Assembly: GCF_024721995.1 (NCBI RefSeq) | Contig: NZ_JANQBC010000012.1 | Coordinates: 1-64,000, forward strand | DNA: 64,000 nt | Reading direction: 5' to 3' | Origin: Paenibacillus radicibacter | GTDB lineage: Bacteria > Bacillota > Bacilli > Paenibacillales > NBRC-103111 | In this document: positions 49,459 to 58,727 of the stretch, one piece after another | How the letters are laid out: every line of letters begins with the position of its first letter | Position numbering within the stretch: position 1 is the stretch's first letter | Notes under the pieces: generated by a model | What the model was told of the DNA's origin: nothing | Databases searched by the model: none | Seen by the model: the letters and a program-made list of their open reading frames with translations, nothing else | Program-made: the position numbers and the translations under genes

Positions 49459-50682
49459 CTATTTCAAATAAGGACCTGGATTTACCGGACTCTCATTAAT
49501 ACGCACTTCAAAGTGTAAGTGGTTACCTGTGGATTGGCCTGTCGAACCAACCTCGGCAATTTTCTGACCACGCTTCACAGCTTGTCCTTGCTTCACAATG
49601 ATGCCACCTTCGCGAATATGTCCATACAATGTCCATACCCCTTTACCATGGTCAATAATAACCGTGTTGCCATAACCGCTCCACTGACCAGCTAGAATGA
49701 CATTACCAGCTTCACCAGCTAGAATCGCTGTCCCTCTTGGCGCACCAAAATCAATTCCCTTGTGGAAGACGTCTGCTTTACCCGTAATCGGGTCAATTCG
49801 ACTGCCGTAACCGGAAGTAATCGGATAGGATTTAGGAAGTGGGAACCCAAACTTACCACCATTATAGGCTGGCTGATTATTATTGTTGTTGTTATTGTTA
49901 TTCTTGTTCTTCTCGTCTTGAATCGCTTTGTTGCGCTCAGCAATTTTCTGCGCTTCCTTACGAGCGAATGCAATCAGACGCTCTTCGTCTTCCTCGGAGA
50001 TATGTTCAAGCTGTTCTTCTTTCTTCTCCAGTTGCGCAACGCGAACTTCTTTCTCTCGTTCTTTGCTTTGCAGGGCAAGCTTCACCGCTGTTGCTTCATT
50101 TAGAAGTACTTTCACTTCTCCAAGCTTAACAGCCACCTGCTGCTTCTTGTCGACGACAATATCACGATCTTTTTTGTTAGACTCAAGAATATCCTTATCT
50201 TGTCCAACAATAGATTTGAGCAAATCCAATCGGTTAATAAAGTCAGAGAAACTTGTCGCACTGAACAGTACTTCCAAATAGGAAACAGGACCATTCGTAT
50301 AAATCATACGCACACGGGATTCGAGCAGATCATTACGACGCTCTACACGTGCTTCGGCTTCATCCAATTGTTTCGCTTGATTATTTAGCTCGGTTTCAGT
50401 TGCTTCCAATTTGACATTAAGCTTATTCAGCTCCGCATAACTTTTGTTTAGCTGCGTGTTGATGTCTGCAAGCTCTAGTTTTGTTGTAGCTTGGTCCTTC
50501 TTCACCTCTTGAATTTGACTCTTCGTATTACGAGCCGCCTTCTCAGCCGCCTCTTTTTCCTTACGAATCGCCTCTAATTCCTTATTAATTTTCGCAGAAG
50601 ATGCTGCGAGACTGATTGTCGGTTGATTAATCGTGAGCAGCATGGCTGCTACCAGTACGAACGGTACGATTTTCTTTTTCAA
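49459..50682 (-). CDS. M23 peptidoglycan hydrolase with coiled coil (EnvC/PcsB-like)
   Basis: A 407-residue secreted protein: signal peptide (1-27), long coiled coil (about 30-255, heptads rich in Lys, Glu and Leu), a short Asn repeat and a C-terminal LytM domain with HKGIDFG and HLHFE. Both zinc-binding motifs are intact, so the domain should be catalytically active, unlike E. coli EnvC. Placement directly after ftsX suggests it is activated by FtsEX through the coiled coil. TTG start with AAGGAGG nine bases upstream. Confidence 0.9.
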   Translation of the reverse strand: MKKKIVPFVLVAAMLLTINQPTISLAASSAKINKELEAIRKEKEAAEKAARNTKSQIQEVKKDQATTKLELADINTQLNKSYAELNKLNVKLEATETELNNQAKQLDEAEARVERRNDLLESRVRMIYTNGPVSYLEVLFSATSFSDFINRLDLLKSIVGQDKDILESNKKDRDIVVDKKQQVAVKLGEVKVLLNEATAVKLALQSKEREKEVRVAQLEKKEEQLEHISEEDEERLIAFARKEAQKIAERNKAIQDEKNKNNNNNNNNNQPAYNGGKFGFPLPKSYPITSGYGSRIDPITGKADVFHKGIDFGAPRGTAILAGEAGNVILAGQWSGYGNTVIIDHGKGVWTLYGHIREGGIIVKQGQAVKRGQKIAEVGSTGQSTGNHLHFEVRINESPVNPGPYLK

Positions 50683-50710
50683 TTCTAATGGCCTCCTTAA
50701 AGGTTGTCAT

Positions 50711-51610
50711 TTACACTTTAAGTGATTTTCGAACGGACAAAATACTTCCCCATACCCCAATGAGTACACCGAGAGCAATTAACAAGCCTGCAATCGTCCA
50801 CGAAATCTCTGCAAAAGGTTTAAATTCGATAAGTAACAACTTGATTTTGAGCATCGATGAATTCTCTAGCTGCCAGTAGCCGTATAGAAGAATGCCGACA
50901 GGGATAATGGAACCGACAAAGCCAAGTATTGCGCCTTCAACAAAGAACGGCCAACGAATGAACCAGTTCGTAGCACCTACCAGCTTCATAATCGAAATTT
51001 CTCGCTCACGTGCTAGAATCGTCAGCTTAATCGTATTGGCAATTAGGAAAATAGCAGTAAAGGCAAGAAGTCCTACGATAATTAGCCCTGCATTTCGAAT
51101 CGATTGCGTCACCTTAAAGAGCGTCTCAACCGTTCCTTTTCCATAATTCACTTTAAAAATAGGCTTGATCGCTTGATCTTTATTCAGCGCTATAATCGAG
51201 TCTGCAATTGTGGCTACATTCTTCGGATCATCGACTTCTACGGTATAAGCATCCATGAGTGGATTCTCATCGATACCTTCCAGTACATCACCGAGTTTTT
51301 TCTTCAAATCCTGCAAGCCTTGTTCTTTCGAAATGTAGGTCACTTTCTTCACACCCGGCATCTGCTGGATGCTCAGGCCGATCTGATCGACTTGATTCTT
51401 CTGTAGTTCGACTTCCAGATACACTTGGATTTGAACCTGATCCTCAATTTGCGAGGTAATATAATTCACGTTTAAGTTAAGTATGAGAAAGATCCCTAGA
51501 ATAAATAGGGAGATTGTAATCGAGGCAACAGAAGCAAATGTCATCCAACCGTTACGGATAACACTTTTCAATCCTTCTCGTAAATGGCGTAGTAGAGTTC
51601 TAATCTTCAT
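50711..51610 (-). CDS. ftsX: cell division ABC permease FtsX
   Basis: The 299-residue FtsX has the expected four membrane helices (about 25-50, 170-195, 220-245, 265-290) and an extracellular loop after helix 1 that binds hydrolase regulators. It begins with LLRHLREGLKSVIRNGWMTFASVASITISLF. ATG 51610 has GAGGTGA upstream and overlaps ftsE by eleven bases; the in-frame GTG at 51622 has no site. With FtsE it controls the M23 hydrolase encoded next. Confidence 0.95.
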   Translation of the reverse strand: MKIRTLLRHLREGLKSVIRNGWMTFASVASITISLFILGIFLILNLNVNYITSQIEDQVQIQVYLEVELQKNQVDQIGLSIQQMPGVKKVTYISKEQGLQDLKKKLGDVLEGIDENPLMDAYTVEVDDPKNVATIADSIIALNKDQAIKPIFKVNYGKGTVETLFKVTQSIRNAGLIIVGLLAFTAIFLIANTIKLTILAREREISIMKLVGATNWFIRWPFFVEGAILGFVGSIIPVGILLYGYWQLENSSMLKIKLLLIEFKPFAEISWTIAGLLIALGVLIGVWGSILSVRKSLKV

Positions 51611-52286
51611 ATCCGTATTCACCTCGCTGTTGATCCCGGACGATCAGTCCGTTTTCAATCGCGACAACGCGCTTACGCATGCCATTCACGATATCTTTGT
51701 TATGAGTCGCCATAATAATCGTCGTACCGCGGAAGTTAATCTCCTCAAGCAACTTCATAATGCCCCATGATGTTTCCGGGTCTAGGTTACCTGTAGGTTC
51801 ATCTGCGACAATTACCGACGGATTATTCACTATTGCCCGGGCAATTGCGACACGTTGTTGCTCTCCACCCGACAATTGGCTTGGCAAGGAACTCGCCTTA
51901 TCTTTAAGTTTAACTAAATCTAGCACTTCCATTGTGCGTTTTTTAATATGTTTAGCTGGCGCTTCAATAACTTCCATAGCGAAAGCGACGTTTTCATAGA
52001 CAGTAAGCTTAGGCAACAATCGATAATCTTGAAAAATCACCCCGATATTGCGTCTAAAATATGGGATTTTGCGATTTTTAAGTTTCTCAATGTTAAATCC
52101 ACTCACAAAAATATGCCCCTTAGAGAGGCGTTCTTCCCTATAAATAAGCTTCATAAATGTTGATTTACCAGCACCAGATGGCCCTACGACGTATACAAAT
52201 TCATTGCGGTCTACTTGAATATTTATACCACGCAGTGCATGTGTTCCGTTTTTGTACGTTTTCCATACATCCTGCATTTCAATCAC
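51600..52286 (-). CDS. ftsE: cell division ATP-binding protein FtsE
   Basis: The 228-residue ABC ATPase has Walker [15 protein letters not shown]-loop [18 protein letters not shown], signature [14 protein letters not shown], Walker [14 protein letters not shown] and H-loop ATHNKDIV. The text [19 protein letters not shown] is typical of FtsE. GTG 52286 is taken as start; the ribosome site (AGGA) is weak, so the exact start is a little uncertain. It is the first gene of the ftsE-ftsX-M23-ctpB run. Confidence 0.96.
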   Translation of the reverse strand: MIEMQDVWKTYKNGTHALRGINIQVDRNEFVYVVGPSGAGKSTFMKLIYREERLSKGHIFVSGFNIEKLKNRKIPYFRRNIGVIFQDYRLLPKLTVYENVAFAMEVIEAPAKHIKKRTMEVLDLVKLKDKASSLPSQLSGGEQQRVAIARAIVNNPSVIVADEPTGNLDPETSWGIMKLLEEINFRGTTIIMATHNKDIVNGMRKRVVAIENGLIVRDQQRGEYGYED

Positions 52287-52321
52287 ATTATCACATCCTG
52301 TCCATCATTCGATATTATGTA

Positions 52322-52377
52322 TTCGACAACTTCGCCTAAAATCCTTTGTACTTCTCCAGCCATCCTTGACTATTATA
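52322..52377 (-). promoter_or_regulatory. ftsE promoter with Spo0A-box-like sequence in the leader
   Basis: Extended -10 TGTTATAAT on the minus strand (TATAAT at 52372-52377). About 45 bases downstream the leader contains TTGTCGAATA, including an exact TGTCGAA 0A-box core (52322-52328). Confidence 0.4.
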
Positions 52378-52457
52378 ACACTATTTACCCAATATATTTT
52401 TGGGCATTTGCTAGAAACATAAGATATAATGTCTCTATTACAAACTGGAGGTTACGT

Positions 52458-53570
52458 ATGTCAAGCCAGATATCGACAAAAAAGCGCAGACCTAAGATTG
52501 AAGAAATTGATGTTGTCCGCACAATATGTATCCTAGCTGTTGTCCTCATTCACGCTACGTCCTACGGGACTGTTGAACTGGCAAAAGGCAGCACATCACA
52601 CTGGGGTTACTACATCCTCAACAATCTCGGCGCATTCGCCGTTCCTGTATTTTTACTCATTAGCGGCCTTGTACTTTTCTATAATTATTTTGACGAATGG
52701 GATTGGAAGAAGAGTCTTACTTTTTATTACAAAAGAGTGACAAGTATCGCAATTCCTTACCTTGTCTTCTCGCTCTTCTACTATTTGTACAACCAGTGGC
52801 TCGCAGGTGGACCTGTCGAATTCCATCCACGCTACTTCCTGAGTCTATTAAAATGGTCTGATGCCGCATACCATCTATACTATTTAATTATAATTTTCCA
52901 ATTCTACATTGTTTTTCCAGTCTTTATTACACTGGCAAAAGCATCGAAATGGTTTTGTCGATTGCTGCTTCCGATCGGTGTAGCCATTCAGCTCACCTTC
53001 TATGTACTTCGCTTCTACGGTCTTACGTTTAACCACACCGCCTCCCTTTGTGTGACATATTTCGGCATTTTCTTACTAGGAGCAGCAATTGGGGTTCATT
53101 ATGCCAAATTTATCGCGTGGGTGCAAACAAATGCCAAATGGATCGTGCCAAGTGCACTCCTCATGGCGGTGCTGCATGTCGGTACGTTTATTGCAAGTAC
53201 GTACTATGGGGTGAGGTTCACATCGCAGTGGTGGTACGGGGTTTACAATCTTTATGCCATATGCGCAGGTATCGCTCTTCTGTGGCTCGGAACTTGGGTT
53301 CGTAAGCATATGCCACTATTAATGAAATGTTGTGTAAGCGTCGGAAAAGCATCCTTCGGCATCTATCTCATTCATCAGGCACTGTTAAGCGGCTATCGCA
53401 CATTCATACATCCGATTAACGGAACTGCTCTTGCTTACCATCTATATACTATGGGCAGCTTGATCGTCAGCTTCGGCGGCGCATGGCTGATCATAGTGCT
53501 CTATCATAAAGGAAGACAGCAGCTTCGTGCAACCAAACCTGTCACTGCATCGGCTGCAAGTAAGTCCTAA
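52458..53570 (+). CDS. membrane-bound acyltransferase 3 family protein
   Basis: The 370-residue protein has about ten membrane helices and the family opening IEEIDVVRTICILAVVLIHATSYG (conserved R and H), then VPVFLLISGLVLF and a C-terminal SVGKASFGIYLIHQALL. Family members O-acetylate cell-wall or exported polysaccharides. The open frame runs from 52215, but ATG 52458 follows GGAGG at six to seven bases. A TATAAT (ca 52424) lies upstream. It is divergent from ftsE and ends at a long terminator. Confidence 0.9.
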   Translation: MSSQISTKKRRPKIEEIDVVRTICILAVVLIHATSYGTVELAKGSTSHWGYYILNNLGAFAVPVFLLISGLVLFYNYFDEWDWKKSLTFYYKRVTSIAIPYLVFSLFYYLYNQWLAGGPVEFHPRYFLSLLKWSDAAYHLYYLIIIFQFYIVFPVFITLAKASKWFCRLLLPIGVAIQLTFYVLRFYGLTFNHTASLCVTYFGIFLLGAAIGVHYAKFIAWVQTNAKWIVPSALLMAVLHVGTFIASTYYGVRFTSQWWYGVYNLYAICAGIALLWLGTWVRKHMPLLMKCCVSVGKASFGIYLIHQALLSGYRTFIHPINGTALAYHLYTMGSLIVSFGGAWLIIVLYHKGRQQLRATKPVTASAASKS

Positions 53571-53574
53571 ACCG

Positions 53575-53645
53575 AATAAGCCTGTACCTCATGGTGCTAC
53601 TTCTCCAAGTCGGAGAATACACTGGGGGTACAGGCTTATTTTTTA
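53575..53645 (+). terminator. long two-tier terminator hairpin
   Basis: Outer stem AATAAGCCTGTACC/GGTACAGGCTTATT (53575-53588 with 53627-53640) with an inner hairpin TTCTCC/GGAGAA, followed by T-rich bases. Confidence 0.88.
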
Positions 53646-53694
53646 TGTTTGAGACTGAAGTGCATGTAATGAAAAAGTCCGGTCACTGCATTAC

Positions 53695-53710
53695 ATTAAA
53701 AATTTTTAAT
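53695..53710 (+). promoter_or_regulatory. AT palindrome in the vanW promoter region
   Basis: ATTAAAAATTTTTAAT is a perfect 16-base palindrome; TATACA follows directly (53710-53715) as a possible -10, with TGCATT 17 bases upstream as -35. Confidence 0.35.
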
Positions 53711-53745
53711 ATACATTCGAAAATAAAAAAAGGAGCTTCTCGACG

Positions 53746-55191
53746 ATGAAATGGAATCGCCGTCTTATAATTCTCGTCACTTCTATAGTTAGTACAATTA
53801 CCCTTGTGGGGTCGTTTATTGGATATGCTAAGCAGCAGTCGATGCCTTCTGAGTTTCGCGTAGAAGGCATTGAAGCTGGTGGTCAATCGCTGACGCAATT
53901 TCGTAAAGTATGGCAGGAACAAGTTAGGCTGCTAAAGAGTCAACCTGTCGTCCTCCAAGCGACCAGTAAGGGGCTTGCTCCTCGCAGGTTTACACTTGAG
54001 CAATTAGGGCTTCGTGTAGATTATACGGCCGTACAAGCCACACTCAATCGCTTGTTTACAGGATCGCTGCTCAATCGCGCCCAATCAAGATGGACGTTCG
54101 ATGATCAGAGCATTCAAGTCCCACTAACTTTCGATGAGAACATACTAACCACACAAGTTACCCAAAGCTGGCCAGGCCTTTACCGCGAACTCCCACTCTC
54201 TGCTAAACGAACGGTCACAGAGACCGATGAAATTCACTACATCCCTGAGAAAACAGCCCTTCGCATCGAATCAAAAAAATTGAAAGATCTGCTGATCAAG
54301 TCCCTACCGACAATCGGATATATCGTCCAAAACGCCAAACCGATTACACTCGAAATTCCAACGTATGCGATGCCACCTGAGATCACACTTGAAAGCCTTA
54401 AGACGCAAGGAATTACTCGTAAAATTGTTGAATTCTCTACGCCCATTGTCGATCCTTCTCCTGGCAGACTTCACAACGTCGAAGCCACCGCTGCTGTCAT
54501 CCAAGACATGCTTCTAAAGCCCGGTGAAGTGTTTGATTATGAGAAAGTTATTGAAGCAACTGCTAAGCGCTACGGCTTCCAAGAAGCAAAGGTTATCCTT
54601 AATGGCAAGCTCGTCCCCGGAGTCGGCGGCGGTATATGCCAAGTCTCCACAACGCTGTATAATGCCGTTCTGCGCAGCGGTCTAGCCATTGTCGAACGCA
54701 GGAACCATTCGCTGCCGATCTCCTATGCACCGCTTGGGCAGGACGCGACTTTTTCAACGGGATATATTAATTTCCGATTCCGCAACAATACGGATGGTTA
54801 TTTGCTCATACGTACCGAGACATCGAATGAGCGCTTCACAGTCAAACTTTTCGGCACACTGAAAGAAGACACGACCTATCAAATCGAGTCCAAAGTTGTG
54901 GAGCAAATTCCACCTGAAGTGAAGTATGTAGCCAACCCTGATCTAGCACCCAACCAAGAAGTCCAAGTCTTAGCAGGTAAACCCGGGTATATTGTCGAGA
55001 CGTATCGAACGATGCGCAAGAACGGACAATTCGTTAGTCGTGAGAAAATATCCCGTGACACTTACTACGCCCAACCAACGGTCATTGCTGTACAAAAATT
55101 AACTTCGCCTCCTGAGAAAAAATCAGAAGAAAAACCGAAAATCGAAGATGGTGTCAGCGGGCCAATTTATACCGATAAGGAAGGCATATAA
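53746..55191 (+). CDS. VanW family protein
   Basis: The 481-residue protein has one membrane helix (about 7-26), a peptidoglycan-binding-like N-terminal region, the VanW domain (GRLHNVEATAAVIQDMLLKPGEVFDYEKVI and the invariant VPGVGGGICQVSTTLYNAVL with SGLAIVERRNHS), and a C-terminal G5-like segment (YQIESKVVEQIPPEVKYVANPDL). Expected on the outer face of the membrane. The role of VanW proteins is not defined. AAAAGGAGC lies upstream of the ATG. Confidence 0.92.
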   Translation: MKWNRRLIILVTSIVSTITLVGSFIGYAKQQSMPSEFRVEGIEAGGQSLTQFRKVWQEQVRLLKSQPVVLQATSKGLAPRRFTLEQLGLRVDYTAVQATLNRLFTGSLLNRAQSRWTFDDQSIQVPLTFDENILTTQVTQSWPGLYRELPLSAKRTVTETDEIHYIPEKTALRIESKKLKDLLIKSLPTIGYIVQNAKPITLEIPTYAMPPEITLESLKTQGITRKIVEFSTPIVDPSPGRLHNVEATAAVIQDMLLKPGEVFDYEKVIEATAKRYGFQEAKVILNGKLVPGVGGGICQVSTTLYNAVLRSGLAIVERRNHSLPISYAPLGQDATFSTGYINFRFRNNTDGYLLIRTETSNERFTVKLFGTLKEDTTYQIESKVVEQIPPEVKYVANPDLAPNQEVQVLAGKPGYIVETYRTMRKNGQFVSREKISRDTYYAQPTVIAVQKLTSPPEKKSEEKPKIEDGVSGPIYTDKEGI

Positions 55192-55204
55192 TGAACGAAT
55201 TCAT

Positions 55205-56323
55205 TTAATCTACGAATTGAACATCGAAGGTCTGTGCTTCTTCAGCAGCAAACTGAAGGAGCTGCAGACCTTCTTGCGTTAATAACTCTTGATCTTCCTT
55301 GGAAAAAGGTTCGAATGGTTCGATGACAAGCTTAGCTGAATCTTTCTCCCTCTCGATATTCCACACCCCTTTCACAAAACCATCAAGCAATACTGTTGGT
55401 CGAACGATTCCGTTCTTCGTGAAAACAATAGGTTTATACGCATCTGCTATAATGCGGCTCCGATCTACATAAGAGAGTAGTATATTATCAAAATCACCGA
55501 TAAATCGTAGTGGAGCAGGTAGGTCCGAATCCATAATCGGCGCATCTTGCACATCCCATAACTCTCGACCTTGTTCATCGAAGAACATCCGCAATTGTGG
55601 CTTCAACTCCTTTACTACATCCCGTAACTTGTTTAACCCTGACCACGCCTGGATATCCGCTACCGTAGCAGGTCCGAATGCACGCAAGTAACGCAAGATC
55701 ATTTCTTTCGAATCGTCTTGCCTTGCCAGATCATCCCCAAGCCATAACTCCGCACTCGTATGCATGGCTTGTCCGCTACTACCCCATAAGCCACGCGGCG
55801 GCACTTGAACAAGAGGAACCTTGTTGCGAATCACACTCGCCAATGCTTTCGGATCACGATCCGTCCATTTCTCACTTAAAAATAATCCGACATCATTTAG
55901 CGTACGCGGCTCTACTTCTACATATTGCCTCCCAATAGCACTAAGTTCTTCTAGATCAATTCCTTCCAATCGCTTGCTGAAAGTTCCTTTTAACTCCCGA
56001 TCCATCATCGATTGCAGTACGGGTCGAAGTGCCAAACTATCTTTTGCTGTAACCAAATGTAGAGTCGAACGCATCATCGCAAGGCGCACAATCTGTCGAT
56101 TTTGTATGAGCATAGATAAATCTTCATTTCTAAATCCTTTCAAGCGTGTCCACAGTCCATAATAAGGCGAGGTTGGCATTTGAGATTGCAATCCGACTAA
56201 ATGCTCCACAGCGTCCATGACAGGCATCTCAGAGCGTTCTAACAGACATTGTCGTGCAAGCAACGTTCGATTTAACGTCCTTACACTTAACACTGCGTTT
56301 GTATCCTGATGCGATTGTCCCAT
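55205..56323 (-). CDS. winged-helix DNA-binding protein, AlkZ/YcaQ-like (HTH_42)
   Basis: The 372-residue protein fits the HTH_42 family: LNRTLLARQCLLER, then DAVEHLVGLQSQMPTSPYYGLWTRL (the LQ-x-Q catalytic-loop signature of AlkZ-type DNA glycosylases), MMRSTLHLV, LRAFGPATVADIQAWSGL and PVLLDGFVKGVW. Relatives excise alkylated or crosslinked bases; streptomycete AlkZ protects against azinomycin. No antibiotic genes are nearby, so a general role in alkylation repair is the fair guess. GGGGTGG precedes the ATG. Confidence 0.85.
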   Translation of the reverse strand: MGQSHQDTNAVLSVRTLNRTLLARQCLLERSEMPVMDAVEHLVGLQSQMPTSPYYGLWTRLKGFRNEDLSMLIQNRQIVRLAMMRSTLHLVTAKDSLALRPVLQSMMDRELKGTFSKRLEGIDLEELSAIGRQYVEVEPRTLNDVGLFLSEKWTDRDPKALASVIRNKVPLVQVPPRGLWGSSGQAMHTSAELWLGDDLARQDDSKEMILRYLRAFGPATVADIQAWSGLNKLRDVVKELKPQLRMFFDEQGRELWDVQDAPIMDSDLPAPLRFIGDFDNILLSYVDRSRIIADAYKPIVFTKNGIVRPTVLLDGFVKGVWNIEREKDSAKLVIEPFEPFSKEDQELLTQEGLQLLQFAAEEAQTFDVQFVD

Positions 56324-56457
56324 ACAACCACCCCTTTTTGAGTTTAAGTACGCACACTACCTTTTTTATTCCTATTATATCCGAACAAATCTAGCAATTT
56401 ACAAGATCCCATTAAACACGCTATAATCCCTTACAAACTTGAAGAGGGGGTTCACCT

Positions 56458-57120
56458 ATGATTCGAATTGGTTGTTTTCACGCCCACTACTCGAACATCG
56501 AGCATATTGAGCAAGCATTAAGTCCGTATCAAATCGAATTGATTCACTATGTAGATCCGGGTCTTGATCGAATGAAGAAGGATGCCGACTTCACACCCGA
56601 TACGGTCCAGCACAAAGTTAGTGAAACGCTCAATTGGATCGTCAAAAGCCACGTCGATGCGATTCTCGTCACCTGTACCTTTTTCACAGCAACAATCCCT
56701 GACAACCATAGCTATTCCATTCCGATTATCAAAATCGACCAGCCACTCTTCCATGATACATGTAGGCTTGAGCAGCCTGTTATCTTCGCTTTCACGAATC
56801 CGAATACGATTGAGGGTACGATGGCGCAGTTTCGTCAGTTCGCTGCTAATCAAGGTGTGGAGATTGAGGCACAATCTGTGCTCATTCCGCATTCTTTTGA
56901 ACTCATTATGAAAGGTAAGAAGTCAGAATATTTAGAAAATGTAGAACGTGGATTAAGTACTTTTGCATTAGAAAATCCGTCTACACGCATCATTGCTGCT
57001 CAATTATCCATGGTTCCCGCTGCGAAACTAGCCACTCAGAGCACGAATCTTCCGATCAGCAACCATCTCGAATCGTTAGCAAGTTACATGGTGGAAACGT
57101 TGAATTTACAACCGAAATAA
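56458..57120 (+). CDS. hypothetical protein, Asp/Glu-racemase-like fold
   Basis: I do not recognise this 220-residue protein with certainty. The segment VDAILVTCTFFTATIP and the later IIAAQLSMVPAAKLATQ resemble the two cysteine-loop halves of the Asp/Glu racemase superfamily; the first has Cys, the second has Ser in place of Cys, so a normal two-base racemase is unlikely. No neighbouring gene suggests a substrate. GAGGGGG lies upstream of the ATG, and a bidirectional terminator follows. Confidence 0.7.
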   Translation: MIRIGCFHAHYSNIEHIEQALSPYQIELIHYVDPGLDRMKKDADFTPDTVQHKVSETLNWIVKSHVDAILVTCTFFTATIPDNHSYSIPIIKIDQPLFHDTCRLEQPVIFAFTNPNTIEGTMAQFRQFAANQGVEIEAQSVLIPHSFELIMKGKKSEYLENVERGLSTFALENPSTRIIAAQLSMVPAAKLATQSTNLPISNHLESLASYMVETLNLQPK

Positions 57121-57135
57121 TATCCTTACATAAAT

Positions 57136-57200
57136 AAAACCCATAGATCCTTAAGTCGCAAAGTGCGCTTTACTTAAGAATCTATGGGCAGTTTTCTTCC
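57136..57200 (+). terminator. bidirectional terminator between convergent genes
   Basis: Stem CCCATAGAT-CTTAAGT/ACTTAAG-ATCTATGGG (57140-57156 with 57172-57188), T-rich on both sides (GTTTTCTTCC plus strand; GTTTTATTTA minus strand). Confidence 0.88.
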
Positions 57201-57220
57201 TTTTTCTTGCTACTAACCGT

Positions 57221-58549
57221 TCATTTTGTAAAATTGAATTCTAAAGAAGGGTTTTGCTTTAGCTTGAAATACAAGTACAATCCTCCTAGTACAAGCCATG
57301 CGGAACCTACGAGTAAAGCAGAAATGTTCAAGCTCACGAAGAGCCAAACACAGAATACTCCACCGATCGCTGGTGCTAAGAAATAGCGAACGAAATCGAG
57401 ACCACTACGGCGTTTCTCACGAATGTAATAATGTGCAATAACAGATAAATTAACGAATAAGAAACCAATTAGAGCGCCAAAGCTAATAAACGAGTAAATT
57501 ACTTCAAGCTCCCCGAATACAGCTGTCATCGAGATGGCACCAATAATAATGATGTTAAATACAGGTGTTCCACGTTTCGCACTTACGTATCCGAAAATAC
57601 GCTTTGGCAACGCTCCCTCGCGTCCCATTGCATACAGCAAACGAGATGCACTTGTGTGTGAAGACAGGGATGAAGAAATAACTGCAACCATCGTACCAGC
57701 TAAGAATAAGGAATGCATGAATGATCCGCCGACATATGAAGCAACTTCAAGCGAAGCAGCATCAACATCTTGGAAAGCCAAGAAGTTCGGGTGCACCATG
57801 TGCAATAAATACGAAATACCTGTGAACAGAATACCGCCGGTAAACGCAATCGCTAGAATCGCACGCGGGATATTTTTCTTCGGATTAACCGTTTCTTCGG
57901 ACAATGTCGTTACTGCATCAAACCCTAAGAAGGAGAAGCATAGAATCGACGCACCGGAGAACACTAAACCGACGTTCATATCAGAAGTGAAGAATGGAGC
58001 TGACGAGATCAGCGTACCTTCTCCCATACCGCCTGAAATACCTTTTATCATAAAACCGACAAATACAAGCGCCACAAGCGTCTGAAATGTTACGAACAAT
58101 GCGCTCATATTGGCAGTAAGTTTAATTCCAAATAAGTTGATTATTGTGATCATCACAGCTAAGATCAAGACCCATACTGGTCCTGGAATTGCAGGGAAAG
58201 CAGCCGTTAAATACGCACTTCCGATTGCAAAGTTAACCATGGGTAAGAACAAATAATCAAGCATAACCGACCAACCGACAAGAAATCCGACATGCGGATG
58301 AATACTTTTCTGCGCATACGTGTAAGTTGAGCCAGCTGACGGGTACACCTGCACCATTTTGCCATAACTAAGCGCTGTAAACAGCAATGCAACTAACGTT
58401 AGAATGTAAGCAATTGGTACGTGTCCTTCTGTAAGCTTGGATACTACACCGTATGAATCAAATACAACGAGCGGATCCATATACGCTAAACCGATCACCA
58501 CTAGTGGCCCCAGCGTCAACGTCCGCCGCAGAGAAGCCTGTTTTTCCAA
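57221..58549 (-). CDS. APC family amino acid permease
   Basis: The 442-residue permease has about twelve membrane helices and the APC pattern: LRRTLTLGPLVVIGLAYMDPLVVF at helix 1, PSAGSTYTYAQKSIHPHVGFLVGW at helices 2-3, and SFLGFDAVTTLSEETVNPKKNIPRAI at helix 6. The substrate (amino acid or polyamine) is not decidable. TTG start with AGGGGGC nine bases upstream. TTGATT-N17-TACTGT (58622-58650) is a plausible promoter. Confidence 0.92.
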   Translation of the reverse strand: MEKQASLRRTLTLGPLVVIGLAYMDPLVVFDSYGVVSKLTEGHVPIAYILTLVALLFTALSYGKMVQVYPSAGSTYTYAQKSIHPHVGFLVGWSVMLDYLFLPMVNFAIGSAYLTAAFPAIPGPVWVLILAVMITIINLFGIKLTANMSALFVTFQTLVALVFVGFMIKGISGGMGEGTLISSAPFFTSDMNVGLVFSGASILCFSFLGFDAVTTLSEETVNPKKNIPRAILAIAFTGGILFTGISYLLHMVHPNFLAFQDVDAASLEVASYVGGSFMHSLFLAGTMVAVISSSLSSHTSASRLLYAMGREGALPKRIFGYVSAKRGTPVFNIIIIGAISMTAVFGELEVIYSFISFGALIGFLFVNLSVIAHYYIREKRRSGLDFVRYFLAPAIGGVFCVWLFVSLNISALLVGSAWLVLGGLYLYFKLKQNPSLEFNFTK

Positions 58550-58621
58550 TACAAATGCCCCCTATTCGACTTTCAACTATTTTGTTTTTGATTTTCCTAT
58601 TAAAAAAAATCGACAAGTTTC

Positions 58622-58650
58622 ACAGTACTGTTTTTTGAACAATAAATCAA
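58622..58650 (-). promoter_or_regulatory. APC permease promoter
   Basis: TTGATT (58645-58650), 17 bases, TACTGT (58622-58627) on the minus strand, 73 bases before the TTG start. Confidence 0.45.
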
Positions 58651-58664
58651 GCATAAAATGCATA

Positions 58665-58713
58665 TTTCCACAAAAAACACTAAACAGCCCGATTCTGGAT
58701 GAATCGGGCTGTT
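58665..58713 (-). terminator. terminator of the GNAT gene
   Basis: Perfect 12-pair stem AACAGCCCGATT/AATCGGGCTGTT, then TTTAGTGTTTTTTG on the minus strand. Confidence 0.88.
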
Positions 58714-58727
58714 TAGTCATTTACATT

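Noticed and set aside
49876-49920. AAC/AAT triplet repeat in the M23 gene
   Set aside because: It codes for an Asn run in a flexible linker of the protein; the repeats are imperfect and in frame, so there is no sign of phase variation.
49839-50281. several plus-strand Ser/Cys-rich frames opposite the M23 coiled coil
   Set aside because: They are mirror images of Glu/Lys/Ala-rich coiled-coil codons.
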